From: FEN-33 sp963768775
GTDB taxonomy: Archaea > Thermoplasmatota > Thermoplasmata > Methanomassiliicoccales > UBA472
DNA length: 64,000 nt
Direction of reading: 5' to 3'
Assembly: GCA_963768775.1 (NCBI GenBank)
Contig: CAVYIY010000008.1
Location: forward strand, 1 to 64,000
Position numbers and translations under genes: made by a program. Positions 26,351 to 34,554 of this stretch are shown here, piece by piece. The first letter of the stretch is position 1, and each line of letters starts with the position of its first letter. Under the pieces are notes generated by a model. The model ran no database searches and was not told the origin of the DNA. It saw only the letters and a list, made by a program, of their open reading frames with translations.

Positions 26351-27291
26351 ATGGACACCCATCGGATTCTTGTGACTGGTGGAGCTGGCTTCATAGGCAC
26401 GAACTTGGTGAGCGAGCTCAGGGCTCAGGGCCATGAGGTGTTCGCCGTCGACCTTCTGAACAACGAGCGGGAGGATTACGCCCGCGCCGACGTGAGATAC
26501 ATCCGCCAGCTCGAAAGGGTGTTCGAGAAGCGCGACTTCGACTACGTCTATCATCTCGCCGCCGAGTACGGCCGGTGGAACGGCGAGGACCATTACGAGA
26601 ACCTGTGGGAGACCAACGTCATCGGGACCAAGAACCTGCTCCGGCTGCAGGAGCGGAAGAAGTTCCGCATGATATTCTTCTCTTCGGCGGAGGTCTATGG
26701 CGATTACAGCGGTGTGATGGCGGAGGACGTAATGGTCAAGAACCCGATCGCCGACACCTACCAGATGAACGATTACGCCATCACCAAATGGGCGGGGGAG
26801 CTGATGTGCATGAACTCGGCCAAGATGTTCGGCACGGAGACGGTGCGGGTTCGCCCGGTGAACTGCTACGGTCCGGGAGAGCACTTCACGCCCTACCGCG
26901 GCTTCATTCCCAAGTTCATCTACCACGCCCTCTTCAACAAGCCTTACACGGTGTTCAGGGGGCACCAGCGGATCATCGACTACGTCGAGGACACTGCCGC
27001 ACGGTCGCCAACATCGCGGACCACTTCATCCCCGGAGAGGTCTACAACCTCGGCGGGAAGCCGGAATGGAGCATGGATATCGCTGACTACTCCAACATGA
27101 TCCTGAAGGCGGTGGGCAGGGACGATTCCCTCGTGACGTACAAGGAAGCGGAGCCGTTCACCACCGGAGAGAAGCACATCGACTCGACCAAGGCGATAAG
27201 GGACCTGGGGCACCAACCTCGAATCACGCCAAGGGAAGGGATCGAGCGTACAGTGAAATGGATGCGTTGGTACTATCGGGTGGAGGCATAG
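26351..27291 (+). CDS. NAD-dependent nucleotide-sugar epimerase/dehydratase, one-base frameshift near 27000
   Basis: An extended SDR of about 313 residues if read across the shift. Motifs: VTGGAGFIGTNL, HLAAEYGRW, SSAEVYGDYSG and catalytic YAITKWAGE. The first frame is good to IIDYVEDTA at about 26997; restoring one C in the run before GCACGG continues as RTVANIADHFIPGEVYNLGG and on to the stop at 27291. So the two overlapping frames are one gene, and the break looks like a homopolymer deletion. It is 3 bp upstream of another epimerase gene. Substrate unknown. Confidence 0.8.
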
Positions 27292-27294
27292 GCC

Positions 27295-28293
27295 ATGACG
27301 AAATACGATCGAGAATATCGCGATAAGACGATACTGGTCACAGGAGGCGCCGGCTGCGTGGGGGGAAACCTTTGCCGGAGGCTCTCGGAGCTCGGTGCTA
27401 AGAAGGTTATCATACTGGACGACCTCTCGTCCGCCTACGCCTGGAACATCCCCAAGGCGCCGAACGTGCAATTCGTCAACGGCAGCATACTCGACGACGA
27501 GGCGCTGGTCCGCGTGTTCAAGGAGCGGCCGGACAAGGTGTTCCACCTGGCGGCGCATTTCGCCAATCAGAACTCCGTGGACAGTCCGCGCAAGGACCTG
27601 AACGTCAACGGCATGGGCATCCTCAAGGTCCTGGAGTTCGCCAACCTCGCCAAGGTGGACCGGTTCGTCTACTCATCCTCCGGCTGCGGCGTCTACGGCC
27701 TCGAATCTAAGATGCCGTTCGAGGAGCACGACATCTCCATCAAGCTCCACACGCCCTATCAGGTGACGAAGCTGCTGGGGGAGCTGTACACCAACTACTT
27801 CCACAATCTGTATGGGTTGCCGGTCGTCAATGCCCGCTTCTTCAACGTGTTCGGCCCGGGCGAGGTCCCGGGGAAATACCGCAACGTGATCCCGAACTTC
27901 ATGTTCTGGGCGATGAGCAAGAAGCAGCTGCCCATCACCGGGAATGGTTCCGAGACGAGGGACTGGACCTACGTAGGGGACATCGTGGACGGACTTCTTG
28001 CCATGGGCGTGGAGCACAAGGCGGTGGGAGAGGCGATCAACCTCGGGTCAGGGAAGGAGCACACCGTTCTGGAGATGGCGAAGCTGGTCAACAACGTATC
28101 TAAAAACGAGAGCGGGATTAAGTTCGTGGAACGCAGGGATTGGGATGTAAAGACGAAACTGCTTTCCTCGATCGATAAGGCCAAGCGCCTGCTGGACTAC
28201 TCGCCGAAGGTCAGTTTCGAGACCGGCATCGACAAGGTGCACGAATGGTTCAGCGCCAACTGGGACGACATCGTGAAGAGCGCGGAATTCTGA
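27295..28293 (+). CDS. NAD-dependent epimerase/dehydratase (UDP-sugar type)
   Basis: A 332-residue extended SDR. Cofactor motif VTGGAGCVGGNLCRR, DDLSSAYAWN (adenosine-binding Asp pair), HLAAHFANQNSV, and the catalytic region SSSGCGVYG with TPYQVTK (YxxxK). RFFNVFGPGE and GETRDWTYV-like GSETRDWTYVGDIVDGLL are the hallmarks of UDP-glucose 4-epimerase and UDP-glucuronate epimerase/decarboxylase relatives. Start ATG 27295 is 3 bp after the previous gene, so the two are co-translated. It closes the second glycan block. Precise reaction not assigned. Confidence 0.85.
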   Translation: MTKYDREYRDKTILVTGGAGCVGGNLCRRLSELGAKKVIILDDLSSAYAWNIPKAPNVQFVNGSILDDEALVRVFKERPDKVFHLAAHFANQNSVDSPRKDLNVNGMGILKVLEFANLAKVDRFVYSSSGCGVYGLESKMPFEEHDISIKLHTPYQVTKLLGELYTNYFHNLYGLPVVNARFFNVFGPGEVPGKYRNVIPNFMFWAMSKKQLPITGNGSETRDWTYVGDIVDGLLAMGVEHKAVGEAINLGSGKEHTVLEMAKLVNNVSKNESGIKFVERRDWDVKTKLLSSIDKAKRLLDYSPKVSFETGIDKVHEWFSANWDDIVKSAEF

Positions 28294-28332
28294 TCTGCCG
28301 CTTCTCAGCCGAAGGCCGCCGCGGAAGATGAC

Positions 28333-29355
28333 TCACTTGGATGTCCGCAATCGATCGATCACCGCATCGATGTCTGCGGAGCTGATGCCGTAGTGCGTCA
28401 CGAACCTGACCGCGTTCCTTCCGAACGACAGCGTCAGGACGCCTTTCTTCGTCGCCTCCGCGATATAGTCGTCCGCTAGCATCGGCGAGACATCGGCCAC
28501 CGCGATGTTGGTCTGGACCGTCGACGCGTCGAGGTCGAGCCCGCCTTCCTCCTTCAAGCCCTTGGCCAGCCTCTTGGCGTTGTCGTGGTCCTCTTTCAGC
28601 CTGTCGACCATCTTGTTCAGGGCGACGATCCCGGGAGCGGCTATCACACCGGCCTGGCGCATGCCCCCGCCCACCATCTTGCGATTCTTCCTTGCCCGGG
28701 AGATGAAAACCTGGTTGCCCACGATCAACGATCCTACTGGACAGCTCAGTCCCTTGCTCAAACAGAACATCAGGCTGTCCACCTGCTCGGCATACTTGCT
28801 CACACTGATGCCCGAGGCGACCGAGGCGTTGAACACCCTCGCTCCATCCATATGGACCTTCAGGCCGTTGTCATGAGCGAAATCGCAGGCGGCCTTGATA
28901 TCGGCCAGTGGCCAGATCGAGCCGCCCCCGCGATTGTGAGTGTTCTCGATCTCCAGCAGGGAGGTATTGGGGAAATGCAGCTCCTGCCCCCGGTACGCGT
29001 GCTCCAGCTGCTCCACCGAGAATATCCCGCGCTTTCCCTCCACCAATCGGGGGATCACGCCAGCGATGGCCGATATCGCTCCGACCTCGTAGTAATAGAC
29101 ATGCGCATTGGCATCGCAGATCATCTCGTCGCCATGGCGGCAATGGGTCATCACCGACACCAGATTCGCCATGGTGCCGCTCGGTACCAGCAATGCGCTC
29201 TCCTTCCCGAACTTCTTGGCGGCCATATCCTCCAAGGATTTCACCGTCGGGTCTTCTTCCATCACATCGTCGCCGAGTTTCGCCTGCTTCATCGCCTCGA
29301 GCATCTCGGCCGTCGGCAATGTGACCGTATCGCTGCGGAGATCGATCATCCTCAT
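28333..29355 (-). CDS. ltaE: Low-specificity L-threonine aldolase
   Basis: A 340-residue fold-type I PLP enzyme cleaving L-threonine and allo-threonine to glycine and acetaldehyde. It begins IDLRSDTVTLPTAEMLEAM, the usual family start, with the EEDPTVKSLE loop, HMDGARVFNA and the PLP lysine in FCLSKGLSCPVGS. The region VGGGMRQAGVIAAPG is also diagnostic. The gene is convergent with the preceding epimerase. It could supply glycine and one-carbon units alongside the serine genes elsewhere in the window. Confidence 0.92.
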   Translation of the reverse strand: MRMIDLRSDTVTLPTAEMLEAMKQAKLGDDVMEEDPTVKSLEDMAAKKFGKESALLVPSGTMANLVSVMTHCRHGDEMICDANAHVYYYEVGAISAIAGVIPRLVEGKRGIFSVEQLEHAYRGQELHFPNTSLLEIENTHNRGGGSIWPLADIKAACDFAHDNGLKVHMDGARVFNASVASGISVSKYAEQVDSLMFCLSKGLSCPVGSLIVGNQVFISRARKNRKMVGGGMRQAGVIAAPGIVALNKMVDRLKEDHDNAKRLAKGLKEEGGLDLDASTVQTNIAVADVSPMLADDYIAEATKKGVLTLSFGRNAVRFVTHYGISSADIDAVIDRLRTSK

Positions 29356-29552
29356 GACATCACCGAACGAGCATCCAGAGGAACCTAGAAAAAGATGCCG
29401 TATTGTCTTGGGCCGTGCTAGTGCGCATTTTGGGCGGCGAGCCAGGCATCAGCAAACCAGGCCCGAGACGCTATGATCACGACAACGTCAAGGCTCCGCG
29501 TCCTTGGGGGAAAGGATTATTCCCGGCGCGATGCCTTAGACCGCTCGATAAG

Positions 29553-29732
29553 ATGAAGCGGAGCCTCATGGAGATACTTGCCTGCCCGAAATGCAAGTAC
29601 CACCCTCTCGACCTGACCGTCAAGAGGGAAGAGAATAACGATGTCATCGAAGGAACGATCACCTGCCCAAAATGCAAGATAGATTACCCGATCGAGGAAG
29701 GGATCCCCAACATGCTCATCCCGGAACGCTAG
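29553..29732 (+). CDS. Trm112/UPF0434-like zinc protein
   Basis: A 59-residue protein. The start is set at ATG 29553, giving MKRSLMEILACPKCK, the family N-terminus; a longer open frame upstream lacks conserved features. Two CPKCK motifs (about 11-15 and 38-42) should bind one zinc, and YPIEEGIPNML is the conserved C-terminal strand. Archaeal and eukaryotic Trm112 activates several SAM methyltransferases acting on tRNA, rRNA and release factor. No methyltransferase gene lies next to it; nep1, a different rRNA methyltransferase, is 2 kb away. Confidence 0.9.
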   Translation: MKRSLMEILACPKCKYHPLDLTVKREENNDVIEGTITCPKCKIDYPIEEGIPNMLIPER

Positions 29733-29733
29733 G

Positions 29734-30888
29734 TCAGAGCTTTTGCAGTGCCTTTTTCATCTGATGCATTCCGTCGATCAGGTTCTGCCTGCTCGCCGCG
29801 TACGAGATGCGGAAATGGCCTTCCCCCGCTGGGCCGAACGCCGAGCCGGGAGTGATCGCAACGTGCGCTTCCTTCAACAAGTATTCGGCCATCTCCTCCG
29901 ACGATATCTTCTGGTCGTAGGACGGGAACATGTAGAAGGCGCCCTTCGGCTTGGGGCAATGCAGGCTGGGGATGTCCTTGACTAGCTCGTAGACGAGGTC
30001 GCGCCGTTGCTTCAGTTCGACCAGCATTTCCTGGACGAAGCTCTGCGGCCCTTTCAGCGCCTCCACTCCGGCGATCTGAACGAATGATGTGACGTTGGTC
30101 ACCGTCTGGCTCTGCAGCTTGTTGATCTCCTTAGTTATGCTCAAGGGGGCGACACTCCACCCCACCCTCCAGCCGGTCATGGCGTAGGTCTTGGAGAAGC
30201 CGTTCACGGTGATGGTGCGCTCGAACATACCTGGCAGCGAGGCGATGGAGAAGTGCTCTCCTTCGAAGATGATCTTCTCGTAGGTCTCGTCGGAGAGGAC
30301 GGTCAGGTCGTGGTCTTTCGCCAGGTCCGCGATCGCCATGACGTCCTTCTTGTCCATGACCGAGCCGAGCGGGTTCGAGGGCGAGTTGATGAGGATCATC
30401 TTCGTCTTCTTGGTGATCTTCTCCGCCACCCTCTCCGGGAACATGCGGTACTCTTCCTCGCCCTTGAGCGTGACGAATCTGGCCTTCGCCCCGGCGATGC
30501 GAACGCAGGCCTCGAACGTGCCCCAGGAGGGGTCGGGCAGGATGACCTCGTCGCCCTCTTCCACCATGGCCAGGAAGGCCATGAAGATGGCATGCTTGGT
30601 CGGAGTGATCACCACATGCTTTTCGTCGCAGGGTATGCCGTTCTCTCGACGGCTCTTCTCCGCCACGGCCTTCCTCAATTCGGGTATCCCCGCAGAGGGC
30701 GTGTAATGCGTGAAATGATCGCGCAGCGATCCGACCGCAGCCTCGGTGATATTGTCAGGGGTGTTGAAATCTGGCTCTCCCACCGAGAAAGAGATCACGT
30801 TTATCCCCTGCGCCTTCAGGTTGCTGACGATGTTGGTTACCTTGACGGTCCCCGACTCGGGGATGTTGGCCATGCGCTTGGCGACCAT
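29734..30888 (-). CDS. Class I/II PLP aminotransferase (aspartate aminotransferase-like)
   Basis: A 384-residue fold-type I aminotransferase. SFSVGEPDFNTPDNI near the N-terminus, NSPSNPLGSVMD, DETYEKIIFEG, and the PLP lysine in VNGFSKTYAMTGWRVGW define the Ib group of archaeal aspartate/aromatic aminotransferases. FRISYAASRQNLIDGM carries the carboxylate-binding Arg. A TATA box about 27 bp before ATG 30888 points to a leaderless transcript. Convergent with the Trm112-like gene, with one base between the stops. Substrate preference is not readable. Confidence 0.9.
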   Translation of the reverse strand: MVAKRMANIPESGTVKVTNIVSNLKAQGINVISFSVGEPDFNTPDNITEAAVGSLRDHFTHYTPSAGIPELRKAVAEKSRRENGIPCDEKHVVITPTKHAIFMAFLAMVEEGDEVILPDPSWGTFEACVRIAGAKARFVTLKGEEEYRMFPERVAEKITKKTKMILINSPSNPLGSVMDKKDVMAIADLAKDHDLTVLSDETYEKIIFEGEHFSIASLPGMFERTITVNGFSKTYAMTGWRVGWSVAPLSITKEINKLQSQTVTNVTSFVQIAGVEALKGPQSFVQEMLVELKQRRDLVYELVKDIPSLHCPKPKGAFYMFPSYDQKISSEEMAEYLLKEAHVAITPGSAFGPAGEGHFRISYAASRQNLIDGMHQMKKALQKL

Positions 30889-30910
30889 TGGCGCGGATAT
30901 CGCGCCGGCG

Positions 30911-30920
30911 TATATTAGAT
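30911..30920 (-). promoter_or_regulatory. Probable TATA box of the aminotransferase gene
   Basis: On the minus strand the sequence reads ATCTAATATA, centred about 27 bp from ATG 30888, so transcription probably starts at or next to the start codon. Confidence 0.5.
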
Positions 30921-31007
30921 TTCGTTAAGGTCGTGAAGGTCTCTATGGCTTAAACAATTGTACAATATGGTCCATTGTTGCGTTTTTATGTGCATTTCAT
31001 GTCAATA

Positions 31008-31019
31008 TTCATATAAGCG
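31008..31019 (+). promoter_or_regulatory. TATA box and ribosome site before pdxS
   Basis: TTCATATAAGCG precedes ATG 31047 by about 33 bp. An AGGTGAG ribosome-binding sequence at 31037-31043 is placed four bases from the ATG, which supports that start over the upstream GTG at 31023. Confidence 0.55.
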
Positions 31020-31046
31020 TTCGTGTTTAGGCCAACAGGTGAGATA

Positions 31047-31955
31047 ATGCCATTAGATCTCGACATGACTAAACTCCGGTTTGGGACTGAATTGGTGAAG
31101 AGAGGTTTTGCCAAGATGCAACAGGGAGGAGTGGTCATGGACGTAACCAATGCAGATCAGGCGAGCATCGCTGAGGATGCCGGCGCCGTGGCGGTCATGG
31201 CATTGGAGCGGGTCCCGGCGGACATCCGCGCGCAGGGAGGCGTGGCCCGCATGGCCGACCCGATGAAGATCGAGGAGATCATGGATGCGGTCACCATCCC
31301 GGTCATGGCCAAGTGCCGCATCGGACATTTCGTCGAAGCGCAGATACTGGAATCCATGGGCGTCGACATGATCGACGAGTCCGAGGTGCTTACTCCGGCC
31401 GACCCGTTCTTCCACGTGGAGAAGCGCAAGTTCACCGTACCATTCGTCTGCGGCGCCCGCGACCTGGGTGAGGCCGTGCGTCGCATAGATGAGGGCGCGG
31501 CAATGATCCGGACCAAGGGAGAAGCTGGAACGGGCAACGTGGTCGAAGCGGTGCGCCACCAGAGGGCGATAATGTCCCAGGTCCGCGAACTGAAGGGAAA
31601 GGAGCAGGACGAGCTCATGGCCATCGCCAGGAAGATCGAGGCCCCGCTCTACCTGGTCAAGGAGATCGCGCAGATCCAGCGCCTACCGGTCATAAACTTC
31701 GCCGCCGGCGGAATAGCAACCCCGGCGGACGCGGCGCTCATGATGCAGCTGGGAAGCGACGGCGTGTTCGTCGGCTCAGGCATCTTCAAATCCGACGACC
31801 CTGAGCCGAGGGCGAGGGCGATCGTCGAGGCGGTCACCAACTTCGACGACCCGAAGGCGTTGGGAGAGATCTCCAAGGGATTGGGCGAGCCGATGAAGGG
31901 CATCGAGATCTCCACCATAAAGCCAGAGCAGCGCCTGCAAGAGCGCGGCTGGTAG
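31047..31955 (+). CDS. pdxS: Pyridoxal 5'-phosphate synthase, PdxS (lyase) subunit
   Basis: A 302-residue TIM-barrel enzyme making PLP from ribose 5-phosphate, glyceraldehyde 3-phosphate and ammonia. Key features: VKRGFAKMQQGGVVMDV, ERVPADIRAQGGVARMADP, MAKCRIGHFVEAQILE (catalytic Lys), RTKGEAGTGNVVEAVRH and NFAAGGIATPADAALMMQLG (phosphate site). Length is normal. The glutaminase partner PdxT is not adjacent, so ammonia delivery depends on a gene elsewhere. Start at ATG 31047 is fixed by the ribosome site. Convergent with nep1. Confidence 0.97.
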   Translation: MPLDLDMTKLRFGTELVKRGFAKMQQGGVVMDVTNADQASIAEDAGAVAVMALERVPADIRAQGGVARMADPMKIEEIMDAVTIPVMAKCRIGHFVEAQILESMGVDMIDESEVLTPADPFFHVEKRKFTVPFVCGARDLGEAVRRIDEGAAMIRTKGEAGTGNVVEAVRHQRAIMSQVRELKGKEQDELMAIARKIEAPLYLVKEIAQIQRLPVINFAAGGIATPADAALMMQLGSDGVFVGSGIFKSDDPEPRARAIVEAVTNFDDPKALGEISKGLGEPMKGIEISTIKPEQRLQERGW

Positions 31956-31958
31956 AGC

Positions 31959-32618
31959 CTAGGGAACCGCGGCAAGCACCTGGGCGGTGACTTCCGGCAC
32001 GGTGAGTATCTCTTCTCCCAGGGACAGCGCCATATCTGCAAGTTCGTACACCGGGCTGAGATAGTCACCTTCGGGGAAGCCGCCGATTATCAGACCGACT
32101 TCTTTCCCCTGCAGCTTGGACAATGCCGCTTTGAGGTCCTCTCTTTTTCCCGTGGGGGATAGTGCGATGATGAAATCGAGCCGCTCCTCTTCAAACAATG
32201 CTGACAACGGTCGGTCCTTCTCCATCCAGATGCGGTCCTCCCCCATTCCGACCGCTCCCTTTTCGAACAGCTCGGTCATCGTCCCCAGGAAGCTGACATA
32301 GTCCTTGCTGACCTTCGCCTTCCGAGCGAACCGAATCGAAACGTTGTCGCGGGTGTGCACCAGCACCTCCAACTTCCCTTCGGCCCATTGCCTTGAGCTG
32401 AATGTCATCGTCAAGAAGGCATGAGCGATGTCCGGTCTCCCCCGCCGGAAACGGTCAGTGATTGAAGCCAACCGGTCCCGATGCAGATGGCTGTCCAGAA
32501 TGCGGATTCTCGTCTTGTCCGCTCCGGGCAGGCAGCAGATCCGCGGCGCTGGTCCGGGGATCGCATCGGATGGTAGCGCCTCCAGCTCGGCGTCGACCAG
32601 CATAAGGTGGATGCTCAT
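31959..32618 (-). CDS. nep1: rRNA pseudouridine N1-methyltransferase Nep1 (Emg1)
   Basis: A 219-residue SPOUT-class methyltransferase acting on pseudouridine in 16S rRNA helix 35 during small-subunit assembly. Recognisable blocks are LVDAELEALP at the start, LDSHLHRDRL, RRGRPDIAHAFLTM, the LEVLVHTRDN strand, and the SAM-binding knot region IGGFPEGDYLSP. It shares a 4-bp overlap with purP upstream. The C-terminal ALSLGEEILTVPEVTAQVL is the knot helix. Sequence is diverged but collinear with the archaeal family. Confidence 0.85.
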   Translation of the reverse strand: MSIHLMLVDAELEALPSDAIPGPAPRICCLPGADKTRIRILDSHLHRDRLASITDRFRRGRPDIAHAFLTMTFSSRQWAEGKLEVLVHTRDNVSIRFARKAKVSKDYVSFLGTMTELFEKGAVGMGEDRIWMEKDRPLSALFEEERLDFIIALSPTGKREDLKAALSKLQGKEVGLIIGGFPEGDYLSPVYELADMALSLGEEILTVPEVTAQVLAAVP

Positions 32619-33685
32619 GAGAGTATCTTGTCCAGCATGCCCTTCTCTTCGGCCATGGAGATCTCGCGCGAGATCCGCCTGCCGGTGGACATCTGCGGCT
32701 CTATCAGATCGGAATACGGCGATCCTGAGACGAAGGGGTTGCTGCCGGCCACGATCCTCGAGGATATCTCGAATACCTTGAACTGCAACTGGTCGGTGAC
32801 GATTGTCTCCAAGCAGAAGGGGCCGATCATACCGCCGAACAGCTCCTTGGAGCGGTTGACCACCCTCTCACCCATCTCGAAGACCTTGGGGAGGAGAGAT
32901 TCGCGTATCACCACTGGCACATTGCCAGTGACTACGAACGTCGGGTATGTCCCCAGCCGCTTCAGCTGCTCCGAGGCCCCCAATTTGTATAGCTCGTCGA
33001 TGTTGCTCTCGTCCCTTCGGTCCATGGATAGAAGCTCAAGCGTGCCATCGCCCGCCTTGTATCCATCCTGCTTGATCGGCGAGTGGAAGAAGTGCAGATA
33101 GTACCTCGTCCCAAGTATGTACTCCTGGATCGTGTAAGGCTGGCTCATGTCTATGCCCATCTTGAATTCGGGGTAGTCCTTCGCGATGAAGAAGCCCCTG
33201 CCGCCCTTCGCGCCGTGGTATTTAACCAGCACCGGCCGGTCGATGTTCCTGGCGTCCTCGATCTTGGCGGGCATCTCGATTCCGGCGGATTCGAGCCATT
33301 CCCTCATCTTATCCCGGTCGGACTCCCACGCCAGCACGTTGCGGTTGCCGAATGTGGGAACGGCCAGCTTCTCGAAGCGGGCGCTGCCCAGGTACTCGAC
33401 GAACGAGCCGTGAGGGATGATGATGACGTTCCTAGCCAGCAGCTCGTCCGCGATGTCCAGCATCTCCGGGTAGCTGCTGATGCGCATTATCTCGTCCGGC
33501 TTGCCCAATGGGAAGGCATCGTAGAATTTCGTGTTCTGGGTGACGGCGATGCCCAAGGTACGGAAACCTTCCTTCCTGGCACCATTGAAAATCTGCAAGG
33601 AGGAATGCGAGCACAGGGTAGCGACCGTTATCTTGTCCCTTTTGTACTCCTCAAGGATCTTGAGTATCTTCTCTTTCCGAACCAT
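32615..33685 (-). CDS. purP: Formate-dependent AICAR ligase
   Basis: A 356-residue ATP-grasp ligase forming FAICAR from AICAR, formate and ATP, the archaeal replacement for PurH transformylase. Motifs: ATLCSHSSLQIFNGARKEGF at the N-terminus, VIIPHGSFVEYLG, VKYHGAKGGRGFFIA (ATP-grasp lysine loop) and FEISSRIVAGSNPF near the end. A TATA box sits 25 bp before ATG 33685. A transposon-like insertion begins 44 bp upstream of the start, immediately outside the promoter. It overlaps nep1 by four bases. Confidence 0.96.
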   Translation of the reverse strand: MVRKEKILKILEEYKRDKITVATLCSHSSLQIFNGARKEGFRTLGIAVTQNTKFYDAFPLGKPDEIMRISSYPEMLDIADELLARNVIIIPHGSFVEYLGSARFEKLAVPTFGNRNVLAWESDRDKMREWLESAGIEMPAKIEDARNIDRPVLVKYHGAKGGRGFFIAKDYPEFKMGIDMSQPYTIQEYILGTRYYLHFFHSPIKQDGYKAGDGTLELLSMDRRDESNIDELYKLGASEQLKRLGTYPTFVVTGNVPVVIRESLLPKVFEMGERVVNRSKELFGGMIGPFCLETIVTDQLQFKVFEISSRIVAGSNPFVSGSPYSDLIEPQMSTGRRISREISMAEEKGMLDKILS

Positions 33686-33706
33686 ATCGATGAATTCGCA
33701 TTCCGA

Positions 33707-33714
33707 TTATAAAC
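33707..33714 (-). promoter_or_regulatory. TATA box of purP
   Basis: Minus-strand TTTATAAT centred 25 bp before the purP ATG, so the message is probably leaderless. The BRE position (just upstream) is only a few bases from the 9-bp duplicated target of the adjacent mobile unit, so insertion may have changed purP regulation without removing the core promoter. Confidence 0.55.
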
Positions 33715-33719
33715 TTTTG

Positions 33720-33728
33720 CACGGGACC
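33720..33728 (+). repeat. 9-bp direct repeat, left target-site duplication
   Basis: The sequence CACGGGACC directly abuts the left inverted repeat and recurs identically at 34702-34710 directly outside the right inverted repeat. This is the classic footprint of a transposition event. Confidence 0.85.
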
Positions 33729-33745
33729 GGCTTTGCACCTGAAGT
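33729..33745 (+). repeat. Left terminal inverted repeat (17 bp)
   Basis: GGCTTTGCACCTGAAGT; pairs with 34685-34701 in inverted orientation with one mismatch at position 12. Confidence 0.85.
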
Positions 33746-33758
33746 GGCTGTCCGCATG

Positions 33759-33798
33759 GACTTTAGGTGCAGACGGAGGACTTTAGGTGCAAGCCACC
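33759..33798 (+). repeat. Left subterminal tandem repeats
   Basis: Two 20-bp units in tandem, sharing GGACTTTAGGTGCA and starting at 33758-33759 and 33778-33779. The 13-base core is a variant of the reverse complement of the left terminal repeat (ACTTCAGGTGCAAAG), so the left end holds three related sites. Confidence 0.75.
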
Positions 33799-33952
33799 AA
33801 ATCGAAGCAAGGTTTATGACACGTCACGAAGGCGGCGCTGAGCGCCCGCGGATGACCAGCGAGGCGCAGCCGAGCGATCGCAACAACCGTGACAATAAGG
33901 ATTGCCAGGTTCAGGCGGTTGTTGGGCAGTCGCAGAAGTCCGAGCGAGCCGG

Positions 33953-34480
33953 TCAGCAATCGAATAAGGACCAGCACTTCTCATTGCGCAACCTCTGGTC
34001 GTCGAGCACGAGTTCTCGGATCTCGCTGGGAAGCTGCGCACGCTGCCACTGGCACTCCAGGCGACCAGCCTCCTCATGCTCATCTTCAGGAGTCGCCGCG
34101 CGTGCGGCTCTGATCGCATAGGCGGCTGCACCCAGTTCGTGAGCTGCAACATGAGCCACCGCTACGGCGTGAGCGGCTGCTCGAGCCGCTTCCTTCGCAG
34201 CCCCGAACGCCTCTCTGGCCGCAGCGTGTGCTGCAAAGGCGGCCGTGCGGGCTTGAGTCATCGTAATCTCACCCCGCGCCCAAGCGCGCGCCTGTTCAAT
34301 CGCTCGGCGCGGACGGCCGTCACCGGGTTGCGTTTGCTCGAAGAGGTGCAGGACGTGCTGCGCGCAATCGGCCGCCCACAATGCAAGAAGGCGATGATCG
34401 GCATCCTGTAGACTGCCGCCGCGACGTACGGTAACAAGCCTGGGGTCTCGGCTCCTAGTGAAGATGATTCGTCTGTCCAT
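33953..34480 (-). CDS. Imm5-like putative immunity protein
   Basis: The start is ATG 34480, five bases after an AGAAGGAG ribosome site; the 175-residue protein begins MDRRIIFTRSRDPRLVTVRR. The body matches my recollection of the bacterial 'putative immunity protein' Imm5 family: GGSLQDADHRLLALWAADCA, FEQTQPGDGRPRRAIEQARAW, a run of Ala-rich helices (AAFAAHAAAREAFGAAK), AHVAAHELGAAAYAIRAARA, and the ending ELVLDDQRLRNEKCWSLFDC. The family is predicted to protect against polymorphic toxins, but no toxin gene is near. The gene is the sole cargo of the 973-bp inverted-repeat unit, which argues for recent acquisition, probably from bacteria. Confidence 0.78.
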   Translation of the reverse strand: MDRRIIFTRSRDPRLVTVRRGGSLQDADHRLLALWAADCAQHVLHLFEQTQPGDGRPRRAIEQARAWARGEITMTQARTAAFAAHAAAREAFGAAKEAARAAAHAVAVAHVAAHELGAAAYAIRAARAATPEDEHEEAGRLECQWQRAQLPSEIRELVLDDQRLRNEKCWSLFDC

Positions 34481-34554
34481 TCGCGCTCCTTCTGGCCACA
34501 CGCACTACACGGATGTAGTGATTCAGATGTGACGCAATTCTACCATTTGATTTT

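Noticed and set aside
33759..33798. Two tandem 20-bp repeats as a CRISPR array
   Set aside because: Only two units, no spacers of uniform length and no cas genes; they are explained as the left subterminal repeats of the mobile unit.
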